From Nageia nagi (Eukaryota > Pinophyta), in NCBI GenBank assembly GCA_050084985.1, contig JBITNC010000002.1, forward strand, positions 1,736,001 through 1,800,000: a stretch of 64,000 nt of DNA, given 5' to 3'. The notes beneath the pieces were generated by a model. That model was not told where the DNA came from, searched no databases, and worked only from the letters and a program-made list of their open reading frames with translations. This document shows positions 33,612-43,828 of the stretch, one piece after another; position 1 is the first letter of the stretch, and every line of letters starts with the position of its first letter. A program made the translations under genes and the position numbers.

Positions 33612-36261
33612 GTGAAACAAATAGCAGAATGGCCATGAAAAGTCTAGCAAATCCAAATCCAAAGCCAAATTTAATGATAATGTAATTTCTCGACATCTAT
33701 GGTCACAAGGAATCAGATTGCTACAAGAAAAAGAAAGAACAAGGTCGCAAAGGATTAAAAAATCAAACAAATTAAAAGGTAAGAAAAAGAAGAATAAATA
33801 TGCTTTTATATGTGGTCTTTACTCCAAGTATCACACTTTCTTGAATGATTGGATTGTTGACTCTGGTGCACTAATCACATGTGTTTTGAAAAGGCTAGAA
33901 TTGAAAATTTTCATAAGGATAGAAAGGATGCAATTGTGATAGGTGATAATTCAATCCTTGAATCCCAAGGGATTAGGACAATGTTGATACATGATAAGGT
34001 TCTTGAAAATATGCTCTATGTGCCTAAACTTAGTATGAACCTTCTTTCTGTAATTCAAGTTATAAGGAAAGGGTACTCATTCAAGTTTAACTCACACCCT
34101 TGATATGTTAAGAAAGAAATTACCACTTTGGTGAAAGGATCAGTGAAAGATGATCTCTACATTTAGATCAAGAGCCAATAAAGATATGCCTTGGTATGAA
34201 TGTTTGCTCCATGGATAATCTTTGGCATCATTGATTATGATACCTTAACCACAAGAGCATTCAAGTCATGAAAAATCAAGAACTTGTGAAATTTTTTCCT
34301 TTGATATCACCCGCAATTGGTCTTTGTGAGAAGTGCATCTTACACAAAATGAATAGGAAAATATTTGAGAAATAAAATTCAACAAGGTAATATAACCTCT
34401 TCAAATTATACATTTAGATTTGATAGGTTCATTTCAAACTAAGTCTCTTGGGGGAGTATCTTGTGTCTTTAACTTCATCGATGAATTCAATAGGATGATA
34501 TTTGGGTATCTACTCAACCACAAAGATCAAATATTTGACAGGTTCAAAGATTTCGAAGCCTTAGTTTAAAATTATACTTACTTAATTATCAAGATGTTGA
34601 CATCTAACAATGGGGGTGAATATAATAGTAATGAGTTTAATATCAAGTATGAGATCAAGAGGTAGTTCATGATCCCTTACACCCCATAGAAAAATGGTGT
34701 TGCTAAAAGAAAGAATAGGGCCATTCAAGAAATATCTAGGTGCATGTTGGGAAATCCCCATAGCTTCTTATGGGGTGAAGCAATTGAAGATAAAATTTCA
34801 TATGAGATATGGATGTGAAATAAATCTAACATATCTTATCTTATCCATTTTGGTTATGATGCCTATGCCTTCACTATTTTTGAGAAAAAAAGAAATTGGA
34901 TAAGAGATATGAAAAATGCATCTTGGGCCATGAAATTCAGCATAAAGGCTATAGGCTCTACTTTCCTTCCTTTAGAGTAGGGTTCATCTCGAGGGATGTA
35001 AAGTTCAATGAAATTCATGAAGAATATGCTTCTTATGAGGATATGAATGGTCTTGATGACTCTTCAATTGCATATAACTGGTTGGATGTCAATGAAGATA
35101 AGTCACAACAAGAGAAAACGTTTCCAACATAAAGGATATTGAGAAGTATGACCTTAAATAAATCCTTATTTTTCAAAATTGATATCAAGAATGACTCCTC
35201 AATATCCAAGGAAGCTTCAAAGCTAGAATGGTGGATGGAATCCATGAAAATGGAGTATGAGGATCTAATGAAAAACCAAACTTGGGACTTAGTTCCATAT
35301 CCCAATGAATTGAATGTGATTGGCAATAAATGGATTTACAAGATCAAATACAATTCAATTAGGGAAATTGATAAATACAAGGCAATGTTAGTAGCAAAAG
35401 GTTTCCCTCATAAATTTGAAGTTGATTATTGGGAAAACTTTTCTCTAATGAAAAATATACCCATATCCAGGTTAATTCTTACTCTTTCAGTAGCTTAAGG
35501 ATGGAAACTTTTTCAAGTTTACATCAAGAGTGCTTTTGTCAATGGTGAATTAGATGGGAAGATCTACATGAATCAATAATAAAGGTGTGTTATGAAAGGA
35601 AAAGAGTCCCTTGTGTATAAGCTAAAGAAGTTCTTGTATGGACTTAAGCAAGCACCTAGAACCTAGTACAAAAATATTTTAGGATACTTTACAAACATTG
35701 GGTTCTCTAAGTGCTTCTCTGATTTAGATCTATATGTGATTATTTATGGACAAGACTTGGTCTTGATTCTTCTCTATATGGATGATCTTTTGATCATAGA
35801 AAATAATAATGAAATCATCCAAGAGTGCATATTCAAACTTAAGGAAACATTTGAAATGATTGATCTTGGTCTCTTACACTACTACCTTGGAAAATAAGTG
35901 TACTAATACAAGGATTGTACTTACCATAATCAATTCAAGTATAGCTCATATATATTGTAAAACTTTGAAATGGAGGTGTGCAAACCTATTGCAATCCCAG
36001 TCTCTCTTGAAATCACTCTTTCTCTTAGATCCAACTCTCAATTGGTAGATGCCACATCTTACAAGTAATTAATTGGCAGTCTTCTTTATTTGACTATCTC
36101 CATGCCATATATTTCCTTTGTAGTTAATCTTATGACATGATTTATGCAAATATTGTATGTTGAGCATCTCAACTATGTTAAAATATTGAGGTATGTTGCA
36201 GGAATGAAAGATCTTGCTCTTAGGTATATTAAGTTTCCCTCATTTTTTCTCTCAAGTTACT
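33612..36261 (+). pseudogene. B pol remnant: zinc knuckle, protease, integrase, reverse transcriptase
   Basis: This is the decayed Copia polyprotein, collinear with Y. The gag zinc-knuckle region is near 33700 (GHKESDCYKKKK). Protease is near 33845 (NDWIVDSGA, with DSG at the active site). The pre-integrase zinc finger and integrase core follow at 34210-34760, with the catalytic TSNNGGEYNSNEF segment, where Asp is replaced by Asn in this copy. RT N-terminus is at 35139-35498 (NQTWDLVPYPNE, NKWIYKIKYNS, AMLVAKGFPHKF). LKQAPRT is near 35650, and the RT catalytic box LYMDDLLI near 35775. Numerous stops are present. The frame is cut at 36261 by G2, at the SGFSDSD position of Y, and resumes at 51379. 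Confidence 0.88.
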
Positions 36262-36273
36262 CAGACTATTAGG

Positions 36274-36781
36274 TGTTAGAATTTGTAATGAAATATTGTG
36301 AATATCTAGACTCCTTGTAAATTCAATTAATCACTTAAGGGTATGTAGATACCTTAAATGATTAATAGAATTCTTTAATGTATAGACTTTGACTTTACCA
36401 AAGGAGTTAGTTGGTAGGTTGAAGTTTGGTGGTACATTTAATGTAACCCTAACCTTACCCTTGGGTTAAAGGAAGGTTAGGGAGGTGCTCTCAACCTATA
36501 AATAGAGGGCCTCTCCTCATGTAAATATATCTAAGTTTTGAGTAAGATTACTCTACTTGGTTGTGTAGGAGAGAGCTAGAGAATAGTTGTAAGAGAGACA
36601 TAGATTTGAGAATAAGAGAATTAGTTGTGGATGTACTCCCAAGGAGGGAGGAACCACATTATATTGGTGTCATATTGTGTGAATGATGTTCTTAGAATTA
36701 TAGATGTGTTATCTTGTGTACTCTTGAGTTTCCTAGTCTAAGGTCCTAGAGGATTTGTTTAGATCTAGTTCAAATCCTTCA
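36274..36781 (+). repeat. Y 5' LTR
   Basis: It runs from TGTTAGAATT to AAATCCTTCA. A TATA box TATAAATA is at 36497-36504, with GAGGGCC just downstream. A telobox AACCCTAA at 36445-36452 sits about 50 bases upstream of the TATA box. The plant promoter, transcription start and poly(A) signals are expected to lie inside the LTR. Confidence 0.95.
36445..36504 (+). promoter_or_regulatory. Y LTR promoter: telobox and TATA box
   Basis: AACCCTAA (36445-36452) matches the plant telobox. TATAAATA (36497-36504) is a strong TATA box. The same pair is present in the P LTRs and the Y 3' LTR (TATAAATA at 45004-45011). That the telobox drives expression here is inference. Confidence 0.7.
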
Positions 36782-36783
36782 AT

Positions 36784-36795
36784 TGGTATCAGAGC
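36784..36795 (+). promoter_or_regulatory. Y primer-binding site
   Basis: TGGTATCAGAGC is two bases after the LTR and complementary to the 3' end of initiator tRNA-Met. It is the standard Copia primer for minus-strand DNA synthesis. Confidence 0.92.
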
Positions 36796-37610
36796 CACGT
36801 TGAGGAAGCTCTTTTGGTGTGGAAGCTACATCTTGGAGATTCATCCTTTCTCACTCCTCATCTTTCACCCCCTTGGTGAGGTAAATTTTAAAGAGCAGGT
36901 ATAATGATTCTCCTCATTTGGTCATTTATTTTGATTATTACATAATGCTACTAACACATTATTTGCTATGTGTTAGTCATTTTTAAGTTATGATTAACAA
37001 GTTGCAAATTTTTTTTACTAATCCTCTATGATACTTACAATTTTAAATTGCTATAGTTCTTTTAAAAAAAAAGAGGTTAGTATACAAAACTTGTAATTTG
37101 TTATTCATGTTATGTTGAACTTAAAAGTATGTGTTAGTTCAATTAAATGTCCATATATGATGCAAAATTGTAATAATTGTACTAACATTTTTTTTATGTT
37201 AGTAGTAATGTATTGTTATGAAATAACTCATATATACTATCATTAGTGAGTTATTGATATGTTCCTAAGCAAAAGGCATGAATATTCAAATTTTAGAAAG
37301 GAGGACAAATTTTGTTTTAAAAATGGGCACCATAATATATCTTGTCTTGGTTTAAAACTATAGTCAAAAAGCTATCTATATTTTTACAACTTTGTTTAAA
37401 TGCTAATTAAAAAATATATATGTATGGGGGCAATTAATAAAATAAATCCAAACATATATATATATCTAGGTTTTATATTTTAAAATTTGTTTAAAATATA
37501 AAACAAAATAATCAAATATATGTAATTGTTATATTTTAAATTCGTTTAAAATATAATAAAACATATATTAAAAAATAAATTATTGGGGGGGGGTAAAATT
37601 TTTTAAAACA
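36796..37610 (+). other. Y leader start with splice-donor-like site
   Basis: GGTGAGGTAAATT places a consensus 5' splice site with GT at 36881-36882. The rest is AT-rich non-coding DNA with TATATA runs near 37410-37460. The donor context is conserved in B (7905), C (9114) and P (4161). Confidence 0.6.
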
Positions 37611-37800
37611 TCGGGGGCCTCCTCCTGCGCTCCTCTGCCACCTCCCCGCACGCGCCTGCCTCCACCACCGCGCTCCGCCGCTCCTCCTCGCCGCAGAGCC
37701 GCTCCTCCTCGCTGCAGCACCGCTCCTCCTCGCCTCCGTCTCTGCAGTGGTGTCGCCTTCGTCTCCTCCTCGCCTTACTTCCTGTCCTCTGGCACTAAGC
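37611..37800 (+). repeat. GC-rich segment with 21-bp tandem repeat in Y leader
   Basis: There is an abrupt switch to GC-rich sequence. CCGCTCCTCCTCGCYGCAG recurs with a 21-bp period at 37678, 37699 and 37720. It adjoins the PPR-like fragment. Minus-strand frames here are Arg/Ala low complexity and are not called. Confidence 0.75.
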
Positions 37801-38300
37801 AATTCCCAGCCTGGCTCTGAAGCCCTTGGATTATGAGAATATCAACGAGAATGTGCAGAACTGTGCCTATGCTGTCCCACGGGCGCTCTATCTTCGTGCT
37901 TCTGAGCTTCACAAGGAGGGACAGACGATCCTTTTTTTTTACAAATGCTGGTATACGCAAGGCGGTTGCTGCATTTCTTCAACGGCGTGATGGATATCTA
38001 AGGCGGGTCAGGGCCAATACAATCCACACCCCATTATACGATTCCCATTTACTTTCCACAGACCTCCTCTTCTCTGCCTTGGCGTTCCCTACTCAGACGT
38101 CACGCCGTGCTTCAGGCATAGTTTCATGGAATGCAATGATCGTAGGATATGCACAAAATGGATTTCCTGACAAGGCCAGAGAGCCAAACTTTGTAACCTT
38201 TGTTACCGTTCTGCCAGCCAACTATGCTGACCTTACCTATGATTGCGTGATTTCCCTGCGCACTGGGCTGGTCCACAGCCGCCCCATGCGCCCCACGTGA
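37801..38300 (+). pseudogene. captured PPR-gene fragment in Y leader
   Basis: The frame 37833-38300 reads VSWNAMIVGYAQNGFPDKA followed by PNFVTFVTVLPA. This is the signature of a plant PLS-class PPR motif (VSWNAMI.GYAQNG...KAL.LF..M...G..PN.VTF.SVL.A). The middle of the motif, between DKA and PN, is deleted. The upstream part is less clear. PPR proteins act on organellar RNA, but this piece is too short to do so. It shares strand with the element. Higher GC content than the flanks and its absence from the B leader point to capture by the Y lineage. Confidence 0.78.
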
Positions 38301-38850
38301 CCTCCGCCCGCCACTCCTCACGCGTCCTCTGCCTTACGTGGCTTCCTTGCCGCCTTGGTCTCTCCTGCCACCTTATTGCAAGTCTTCTTAGTCTCCTTAC
38401 ATGCCTTAGTTTTGTTTTTTGACCACCTACATATTTTCCCTTCCCAAAAGCAACGTGTCTTTTTTGTGGAAAGCACAAGGGGGGGTCATCTTTTACACCT
38501 ACTAAGCATTTAATGATTATTGACTTAGACATTTTTTTTTAGTTCATAAGGTAGACAAAGCATTCCACAGCATTTAAAAATTGGGGTATGGGTATCCTAT
38601 TCCACCTTGCAAGTTCTCTAAAAATCCACTACTCCCCTTACATGCACTTAGGAGTACTTAAAATAAAGTATGCTATTTTTTTTAAGTAAATAAGGGAATT
38701 TTTTACTTAAAATACCTCACTTATAAGACAAGTCTTAGCATACAAGTTGGTTCTCTAGAGATAAAACTTTAAGTAACAAAGGGGGGGCCTTGGTATAAAT
38801 TTTTTACTTAAATTTTATCTAGATGCATGTATCTTATTTGAAGACTAAGT
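38301..38850 (+). other. Y leader, unassigned
   Basis: The first 120 bases remain GC-rich (perhaps more of the captured DNA), followed by AT-rich sequence. Frames on the minus strand at 38124-38532 are antisense to the GC-rich part and resemble no family I know. Confidence 0.5.
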
Positions 38851-39105
38851 ATGCTTAGGACTTAAATTTTTAATGAATAATGCATGCTTACTTAAATTTT
38901 TAAGTCATGATACAATGCATGTTATGAATACTAATATGCTTAGGACTTAAATTTTTAATGCATAATGCATGCTTACTTAAATTTTTAAGTCATGATACAA
39001 TGCATGTTATGAATACTAATATGCTTAGGACTTAAATTTTTAATGCATGATGCATGCTTACTTAAATTTTTAAGTCATGATACAATGCATGTTATGAATT
39101 AAATA
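38851..39105 (+). repeat. 85-bp tandem repeat, three copies
   Basis: Units start at 38851, 38936 and 39021 with ATGCTTAGGACTTAAATTTT. Copies are nearly identical. Within each unit TTAAATTTTTAA occurs twice, so the unit may itself be a duplicated half. It could form part of a leader or intron structure. Confidence 0.92.
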
Positions 39106-39893
39106 CTAAGTAGGACTTAGTTCTTATGTTTAATTCATTAAGTGCTTTGAGCAAAATATGAACAATGTAAAAGTCCTTTAGGGGTTAGAACAAAACCCAT
39201 TGGACTCAATTTTTTGGCCTTTTTAAGGTTTCAAGTTCGTGTGGATGGAGTATTTTTCACCTTACTTTATATTTTTTGCACATTTGCTTATACTTGCAAT
39301 ACGTAAAAATGTGAAAAGTAACCCCTAAAATGAATACATCTGCACGTATTTTCCACAACATGACTTGTTTGGGGAGCCATGAGGTGAGGACAGGGCAGAC
39401 TGGAGCCCTTTTAGTCCGAAGAACCAAGTGGTGGTAAGTCCGTCTTAATTGCCCCTAAGACCTCTGTTGGATTGGACATAACTCTATTAGGTGGACAGGC
39501 ATGTGTGTAGTGATACCACATGTCCGCACGTCCATTCAGGGATTATCCTGATAACCTAGGAGGAAAACTGAAACCCTTAATCAAGATAATTAAAATGGCC
39601 GGTCCAAGATACGTCGGATCCTTGGAAAATAGTAAGTACTTCTCCTTGTGAGAGTATATCACTGACCAAGGTGAACTGGTTGAGGACTGGTAGTACCTGG
39701 GCTCCACCTTGCGGGCATCCAGGTGAAGGCCTAATTCTATACAAGAAAACAACCCCAACTTTATCCTTCTATGGATCGTGGTTAATGAGGTTACACATGT
39801 GGGACATGTTTGCTTATTAGTTGTTTTATATGTATAGATGGAAAAATTGTAAAAGTTTACATTCTTATTGCATATTTATTGTTTTTTTTGTAG
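39106..39893 (+). other. Y leader, conserved part ending in splice-acceptor-like site
   Basis: From about 39190 this aligns with the B leader at 15890-16762, including GGGAGCCATGAGG, GTAGTGATACCACATGTC and GGATTATCCTGATAAC. It ends TTGTTTTTTTTGTAG, a textbook 3' splice site, two bases before the gag ATG. Together with the donor at 36881 this suggests a 3.0-kb 5' UTR intron. The minus-strand frame at 39543-39758 is antisense and not called. Confidence 0.65.
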
Positions 39894-39895
39894 CA

Positions 39896-42800
39896 ATGGT
39901 TGAAACCTTCGTTCCCAAGCACATACTCGATGGTTCCAACTTTGGAATATGGGAACCATGTATGAAAGCCGAGTTACAAGCAAGAAAGCTATGGCAGACA
40001 GTTAGTGAAGATGCGGTTGCTCCTACCGATGAGAAGGCTCTTGAAGTATACAACTCAAAGAATGAGTTAGCAACTTCTATGATATACCGTGCAGTTTCAG
40101 ATGATGTCCTTCTCATGATTTCTTCATCAACTTCAGCTAAGGAAGCTTGGGATAGGTTAAAGAAAATCTACCTTGGGTCCAAATTTTCAAGGAGGTTTAC
40201 CATTCTACAAAAGTTGTTGCAGTATCGACAAAGTGAAGATGAAAGTGCCTCCATCTACTTAAACAAAATCATTGACCTCAGGACACAACTGGTTGGTTGT
40301 GGATGCAACTGGATCAATGATGAGTTCATGGTCTTCATCATTCTACAAAGCCTTACTTCAAAGTTCAGCAACTTTGTCACAGTTATGGAAACAAGGCTCG
40401 ATGATGAAGAAGATGTCATCTCACTTGATAACCTTTCAAGACTTCTTCTAAAGCATGAGGAAACTTTGAACAAGAAAATGTTGAACCTTTCTCCAAAGGA
40501 CCATAGCATTGCTCTAGGAGCAACCAAAACTCCTTTCAAGAAAAAGTTCAAACATTATAAATTCAAAGACAACAAGTCCTCATCTACCTTCAGGAAGTAT
40601 GACAAAAAGGGCAACAACAACAACAATCATGGCAACTACAGGCACAGGAATGATAAAGCAGGATCAAATAATCCAACACCTCAAGAAAAGTTTGATGGGA
40701 ATTGTAACTTCTGTGGCATCTTTGGGCACAAAGAGTATGATTGTCGCAAAAAGAAATTTGCTCAAAAAGGAAAGGGAAATGCAAATGTGAGAAATTTCAA
40801 TAATAAAAAGAAGAACAAGCATGCTGCTTCTGTTGCCTACTACTCAATGACTCAAACTATTTCAAATGATTGGATTGTTGATACAGGATGCACTAATCAC
40901 ATGTGTTATGAAAAAGATAAGTTTGAAAACTTTCATAAGTACAAAAAGGATGCAGTTGTGATAGGTGATAATACAGTCCTTGATGTTCACGGAATAGGAA
41001 GTGTGAAGATTCATGGAAAGACTCTTGACAATGTCTTTTATGTGCCTAAACTAAGGATGAATCTCATCTCCGTGATTCAGATTACAAGGAAAGGATGCTC
41101 ATTTGAGTTTACCTCACACTCTTGGTGTGTTAAGAAAGGACTTGCCACTTTGATGAAAGGATCAGTAAAGAATGACCTTTATATTGTGGATCAAGTACCT
41201 TCAAAGATTTGTCTTGCTACAAATGTTTGTTCAAAAGGTAATCTTTGGCATCAACGATTAGGACACCTTAACCACAAGAGTATTCAAGCTATGAAAACTC
41301 AAGAACTTGTGGAAGGTTTACCTAATATTTCACCCACAGTTGGTCTTTGTGAAAGGTGCATTCTAGGAAAGATGCATAGGCAAAAGTTTGAAAAAGATAA
41401 GGCAACTCGGGCTACTTGTCCTCTTCAACTTGTGCATTCAGATTTGATGGGTCCTTTTCAGACTAAGTCACTAGGTGGAGCTTCTTATGTTCTGACCTTC
41501 ATTGATGACTTCAGTAGGATGACATTTGGTTATCTACTTGAGCACAAGGATCAAACTTTTGACAGGTTTCAAGACTTCAAGGCACTTGTTGAAAATCAAA
41601 CTGATTTTAAGATCAAAATGCTGAGATCTGACAATGGGGGTGAATATAATAGCAATGAGTTTAACGACTTTTGTGTTAAAAATGGGATTAAGCGACAATT
41701 CACAATCCCTTACACCCCTCAGCAAAATGGAGTTGCTGAAAGGAAGAATCGCACCATTATGGAAATGGCAAGATGCATGTTGGGTAACCTTCCTAGTTTC
41801 TTATGGGGCGAAGCTGTTCACACTGCTATTCACACCCTAAATAGGTGTCCTACTAAGGTAGTTGAAGGTAAAACTCCATATGAAGCATGGACAGGAAAGA
41901 AACCTAACCTCTCACACTTCAGGGTCTTCGGTTGTGATGCATTTGCCTTCATTACCTCAGAGAAAAGAAAGAAGCTAGATAAACGATCAGAAAAATGCAT
42001 CTTTGTGGGGTATGATAATCAGCATAGAGGTTACAGGCTCTACTCTTCATCCCAGAAAATAGTCTTTGTTTCTAGGGATGTTAAGTTCAATGAACTTTCT
42101 GAGGATACGACCTCTCATGCTGAAATATCTGATTCAGATGATTCTTCGCCTGCACCTAACTGGTTGGATGATCATGTAGAGAAGTCACCACAAGAGCAAA
42201 ATTCTCCGGCACAGAGAATTACAAGAAGTATGACCTTGAATAAATCCTTATTTTCCAAAATTGATAATATGCATGAGCCATCAACCTTCAAAGAAGCTTC
42301 CAAGCAAGAGTGTTGGATGGAAGCTATGAAAGTTGAGTATGAGGCTCTCATGAAAAATGAAACTTGGGATTTGGTTCCTTATCCCAATGAGAGAAATGTG
42401 ATTGGTAATAAATGGATATACAAGGTCAAGTACAATTCTGATGGAAACATTGAAAAATACAAGGCAAGGTTAGTAGCCAAAGGATTCGCTCAGAAATATG
42501 GTATTGATTATGAGGAAACCTTTGCTCCTGTAGCCAAGATGCCTACTGTCAGAATAATTCTTGCTCTTTCTGCAGCTCAAGGATGGAAAGCTTTTCAACT
42601 TGATGTCAAAAGTGCATTTCTCAATGGTGACTTGGATGTTGAAATCTACATGAATCAACCAGAAGGATTTATTCCAGAAGGAAAAGAGTCTCTTGTGTGT
42701 AAACTAAAGAAGTCTTTGTATGGACTTAAGCAAGCACCTAGAGCATGGTACAAGAAAATTTCAGGATTCTTTGCAGATATTGGTTTTTCCAAGTGCTTCT

Positions 42801-43828
42801 CAGATTCAGATCTATATGTACTCAATCAAGGACAAGACGTGGTCATAATACTCCTTTATGTGGATGATCTTCTCATCACAGGCAATAATATTGAAATCAT
42901 CCAAGAGTGCATCTCCAAACTCAAGGCAACATTTGAAATGACTGATCTAGGTCTATTGCATTACTATCTTGGGATGCAAGTATACCAACACAAAGATTGT
43001 ACTTATCTTAGTCAATCTAAGTATATATCAGACATCTTGCAAAAGTTTGGAATGGAAGAGTGTAAATATGCTGCAATACCTGTTTCTCCTGGAATCGTTG
43101 TATCACTGAGCTTAGATTCTCAGTTGGCTGATGCTACAGCTTATAGACAATTGATTGGTAGTCTTCTGTATCTGACTATCTCTCGTCCTGATATTGCTTT
43201 TGCAGTGAATCTGATGGCCCGATTCATGCAAAAACCATATGTTGAACACCTCAATGCTGTTAAGCAAATCTTGAGGTATGTCGCAGGGACAAAGGATCTT
43301 GCTCTTAAGTATTCCAAAGTGCCCTCGATTGTTCTCTCAGGGTTCTCAGATTCTGATTATGGGGGAGATAGAGATGATAGAAAATCAACCTCTGCATATG
43401 TGTTTAGCATTGGTTCAGGTGCTATCTCTTGGGCTTCCAAGAAGCAACCTACAGTGACTCTTTCTACCACCGAAGCCGAATATCGAGCCATGTCTGTTGC
43501 CACCCAAGAAGCTATTTGGCTAAGACATCTTTTGAACGAAATTGGGTATACGCAAAATGGCCCATCTCTTATTTCGTCAGATAATCAATCGGCTATCTCT
43601 TTGGCTAAGAATCCTGTGTTCCATCAGCGAACCAAACATGTAGAAATCCAAGCTCATTTTATCAGGGAGAAGGTTCTAGATGACATCATACACTTGCAGT
43701 ATTGTCCATCTACTGACAACTCCGCTGATTTGTTCACCAAGCCCCTTCCTGAAGCTCAGTTCTGCAAGCTTAGGGATTCTCTAGGGTTGGTGAAGTTGCC
43801 CTCAAGGGGGAGTGGTATTGAAGTTTAA
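39896..43828 (+). CDS. Copia gag-pol polyprotein of Y, intact
   Basis: This single 1310-residue frame encodes all proteins for retrotransposition. It has a gag region, then a CCHC zinc knuckle (C270 to C283, C-x2-C-x4-H-x4-C) that binds RNA. The aspartic protease has its DTG at 329-331. The pre-integrase HHCC finger runs from H452 to C488. The integrase catalytic triad is D516, D579 and E615, with 35 residues between the last two. The reverse transcriptase has KARLVAKGF and the YVDD box at 988-991. RNase H begins near SDSD (D1152) and includes TEAEYRAM and SSDNQS. Integrase before RT defines Ty1/Copia. I chose the ATG at 39896 because it follows the acceptor-like TTTTTTGTAG and aligns with the B gag start. 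The frame is open 25 codons further upstream (39821), but that part reads as intron. There are no stops or shifts. Confidence 0.95.
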   Translation: MVETFVPKHILDGSNFGIWEPCMKAELQARKLWQTVSEDAVAPTDEKALEVYNSKNELATSMIYRAVSDDVLLMISSSTSAKEAWDRLKKIYLGSKFSRRFTILQKLLQYRQSEDESASIYLNKIIDLRTQLVGCGCNWINDEFMVFIILQSLTSKFSNFVTVMETRLDDEEDVISLDNLSRLLLKHEETLNKKMLNLSPKDHSIALGATKTPFKKKFKHYKFKDNKSSSTFRKYDKKGNNNNNHGNYRHRNDKAGSNNPTPQEKFDGNCNFCGIFGHKEYDCRKKKFAQKGKGNANVRNFNNKKKNKHAASVAYYSMTQTISNDWIVDTGCTNHMCYEKDKFENFHKYKKDAVVIGDNTVLDVHGIGSVKIHGKTLDNVFYVPKLRMNLISVIQITRKGCSFEFTSHSWCVKKGLATLMKGSVKNDLYIVDQVPSKICLATNVCSKGNLWHQRLGHLNHKSIQAMKTQELVEGLPNISPTVGLCERCILGKMHRQKFEKDKATRATCPLQLVHSDLMGPFQTKSLGGASYVLTFIDDFSRMTFGYLLEHKDQTFDRFQDFKALVENQTDFKIKMLRSDNGGEYNSNEFNDFCVKNGIKRQFTIPYTPQQNGVAERKNRTIMEMARCMLGNLPSFLWGEAVHTAIHTLNRCPTKVVEGKTPYEAWTGKKPNLSHFRVFGCDAFAFITSEKRKKLDKRSEKCIFVGYDNQHRGYRLYSSSQKIVFVSRDVKFNELSEDTTSHAEISDSDDSSPAPNWLDDHVEKSPQEQNSPAQRITRSMTLNKSLFSKIDNMHEPSTFKEASKQECWMEAMKVEYEALMKNETWDLVPYPNERNVIGNKWIYKVKYNSDGNIEKYKARLVAKGFAQKYGIDYEETFAPVAKMPTVRIILALSAAQGWKAFQLDVKSAFLNGDLDVEIYMNQPEGFIPEGKESLVCKLKKSLYGLKQAPRAWYKKISGFFADIGFSKCFSDSDLYVLNQGQDVVIILLYVDDLLITGNNIEIIQECISKLKATFEMTDLGLLHYYLGMQVYQHKDCTYLSQSKYISDILQKFGMEECKYAAIPVSPGIVVSLSLDSQLADATAYRQLIGSLLYLTISRPDIAFAVNLMARFMQKPYVEHLNAVKQILRYVAGTKDLALKYSKVPSIVLSGFSDSDYGGDRDDRKSTSAYVFSIGSGAISWASKKQPTVTLSTTEAEYRAMSVATQEAIWLRHLLNEIGYTQNGPSLISSDNQSAISLAKNPVFHQRTKHVEIQAHFIREKVLDDIIHLQYCPSTDNSADLFTKPLPEAQFCKLRDSLGLVKLPSRGSGIEV

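Noticed and set aside
33291-33770. 159-codon minus-strand frame
   Set aside because: It crosses the CACTA right end and runs antisense to B gag-pol, so it cannot be an ancestral gene.
37536-37802. Arg/Ala-rich minus-strand frame
   Set aside because: It is antisense low-complexity translation of the 21-bp GC-rich repeat in the Y leader.
38124-38532. Two minus-strand frames over the PPR-like island
   Set aside because: They are antisense to the recognisable PPR frame and lack any family motif. GC-rich DNA has few stops by chance.
39821-39895. Longer start for the Y polyprotein at 39821
   Set aside because: The extra 25 codons overlap a pyrimidine tract and TTTGTAG acceptor and are not conserved in B. 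The ATG at 39896 fits the family.
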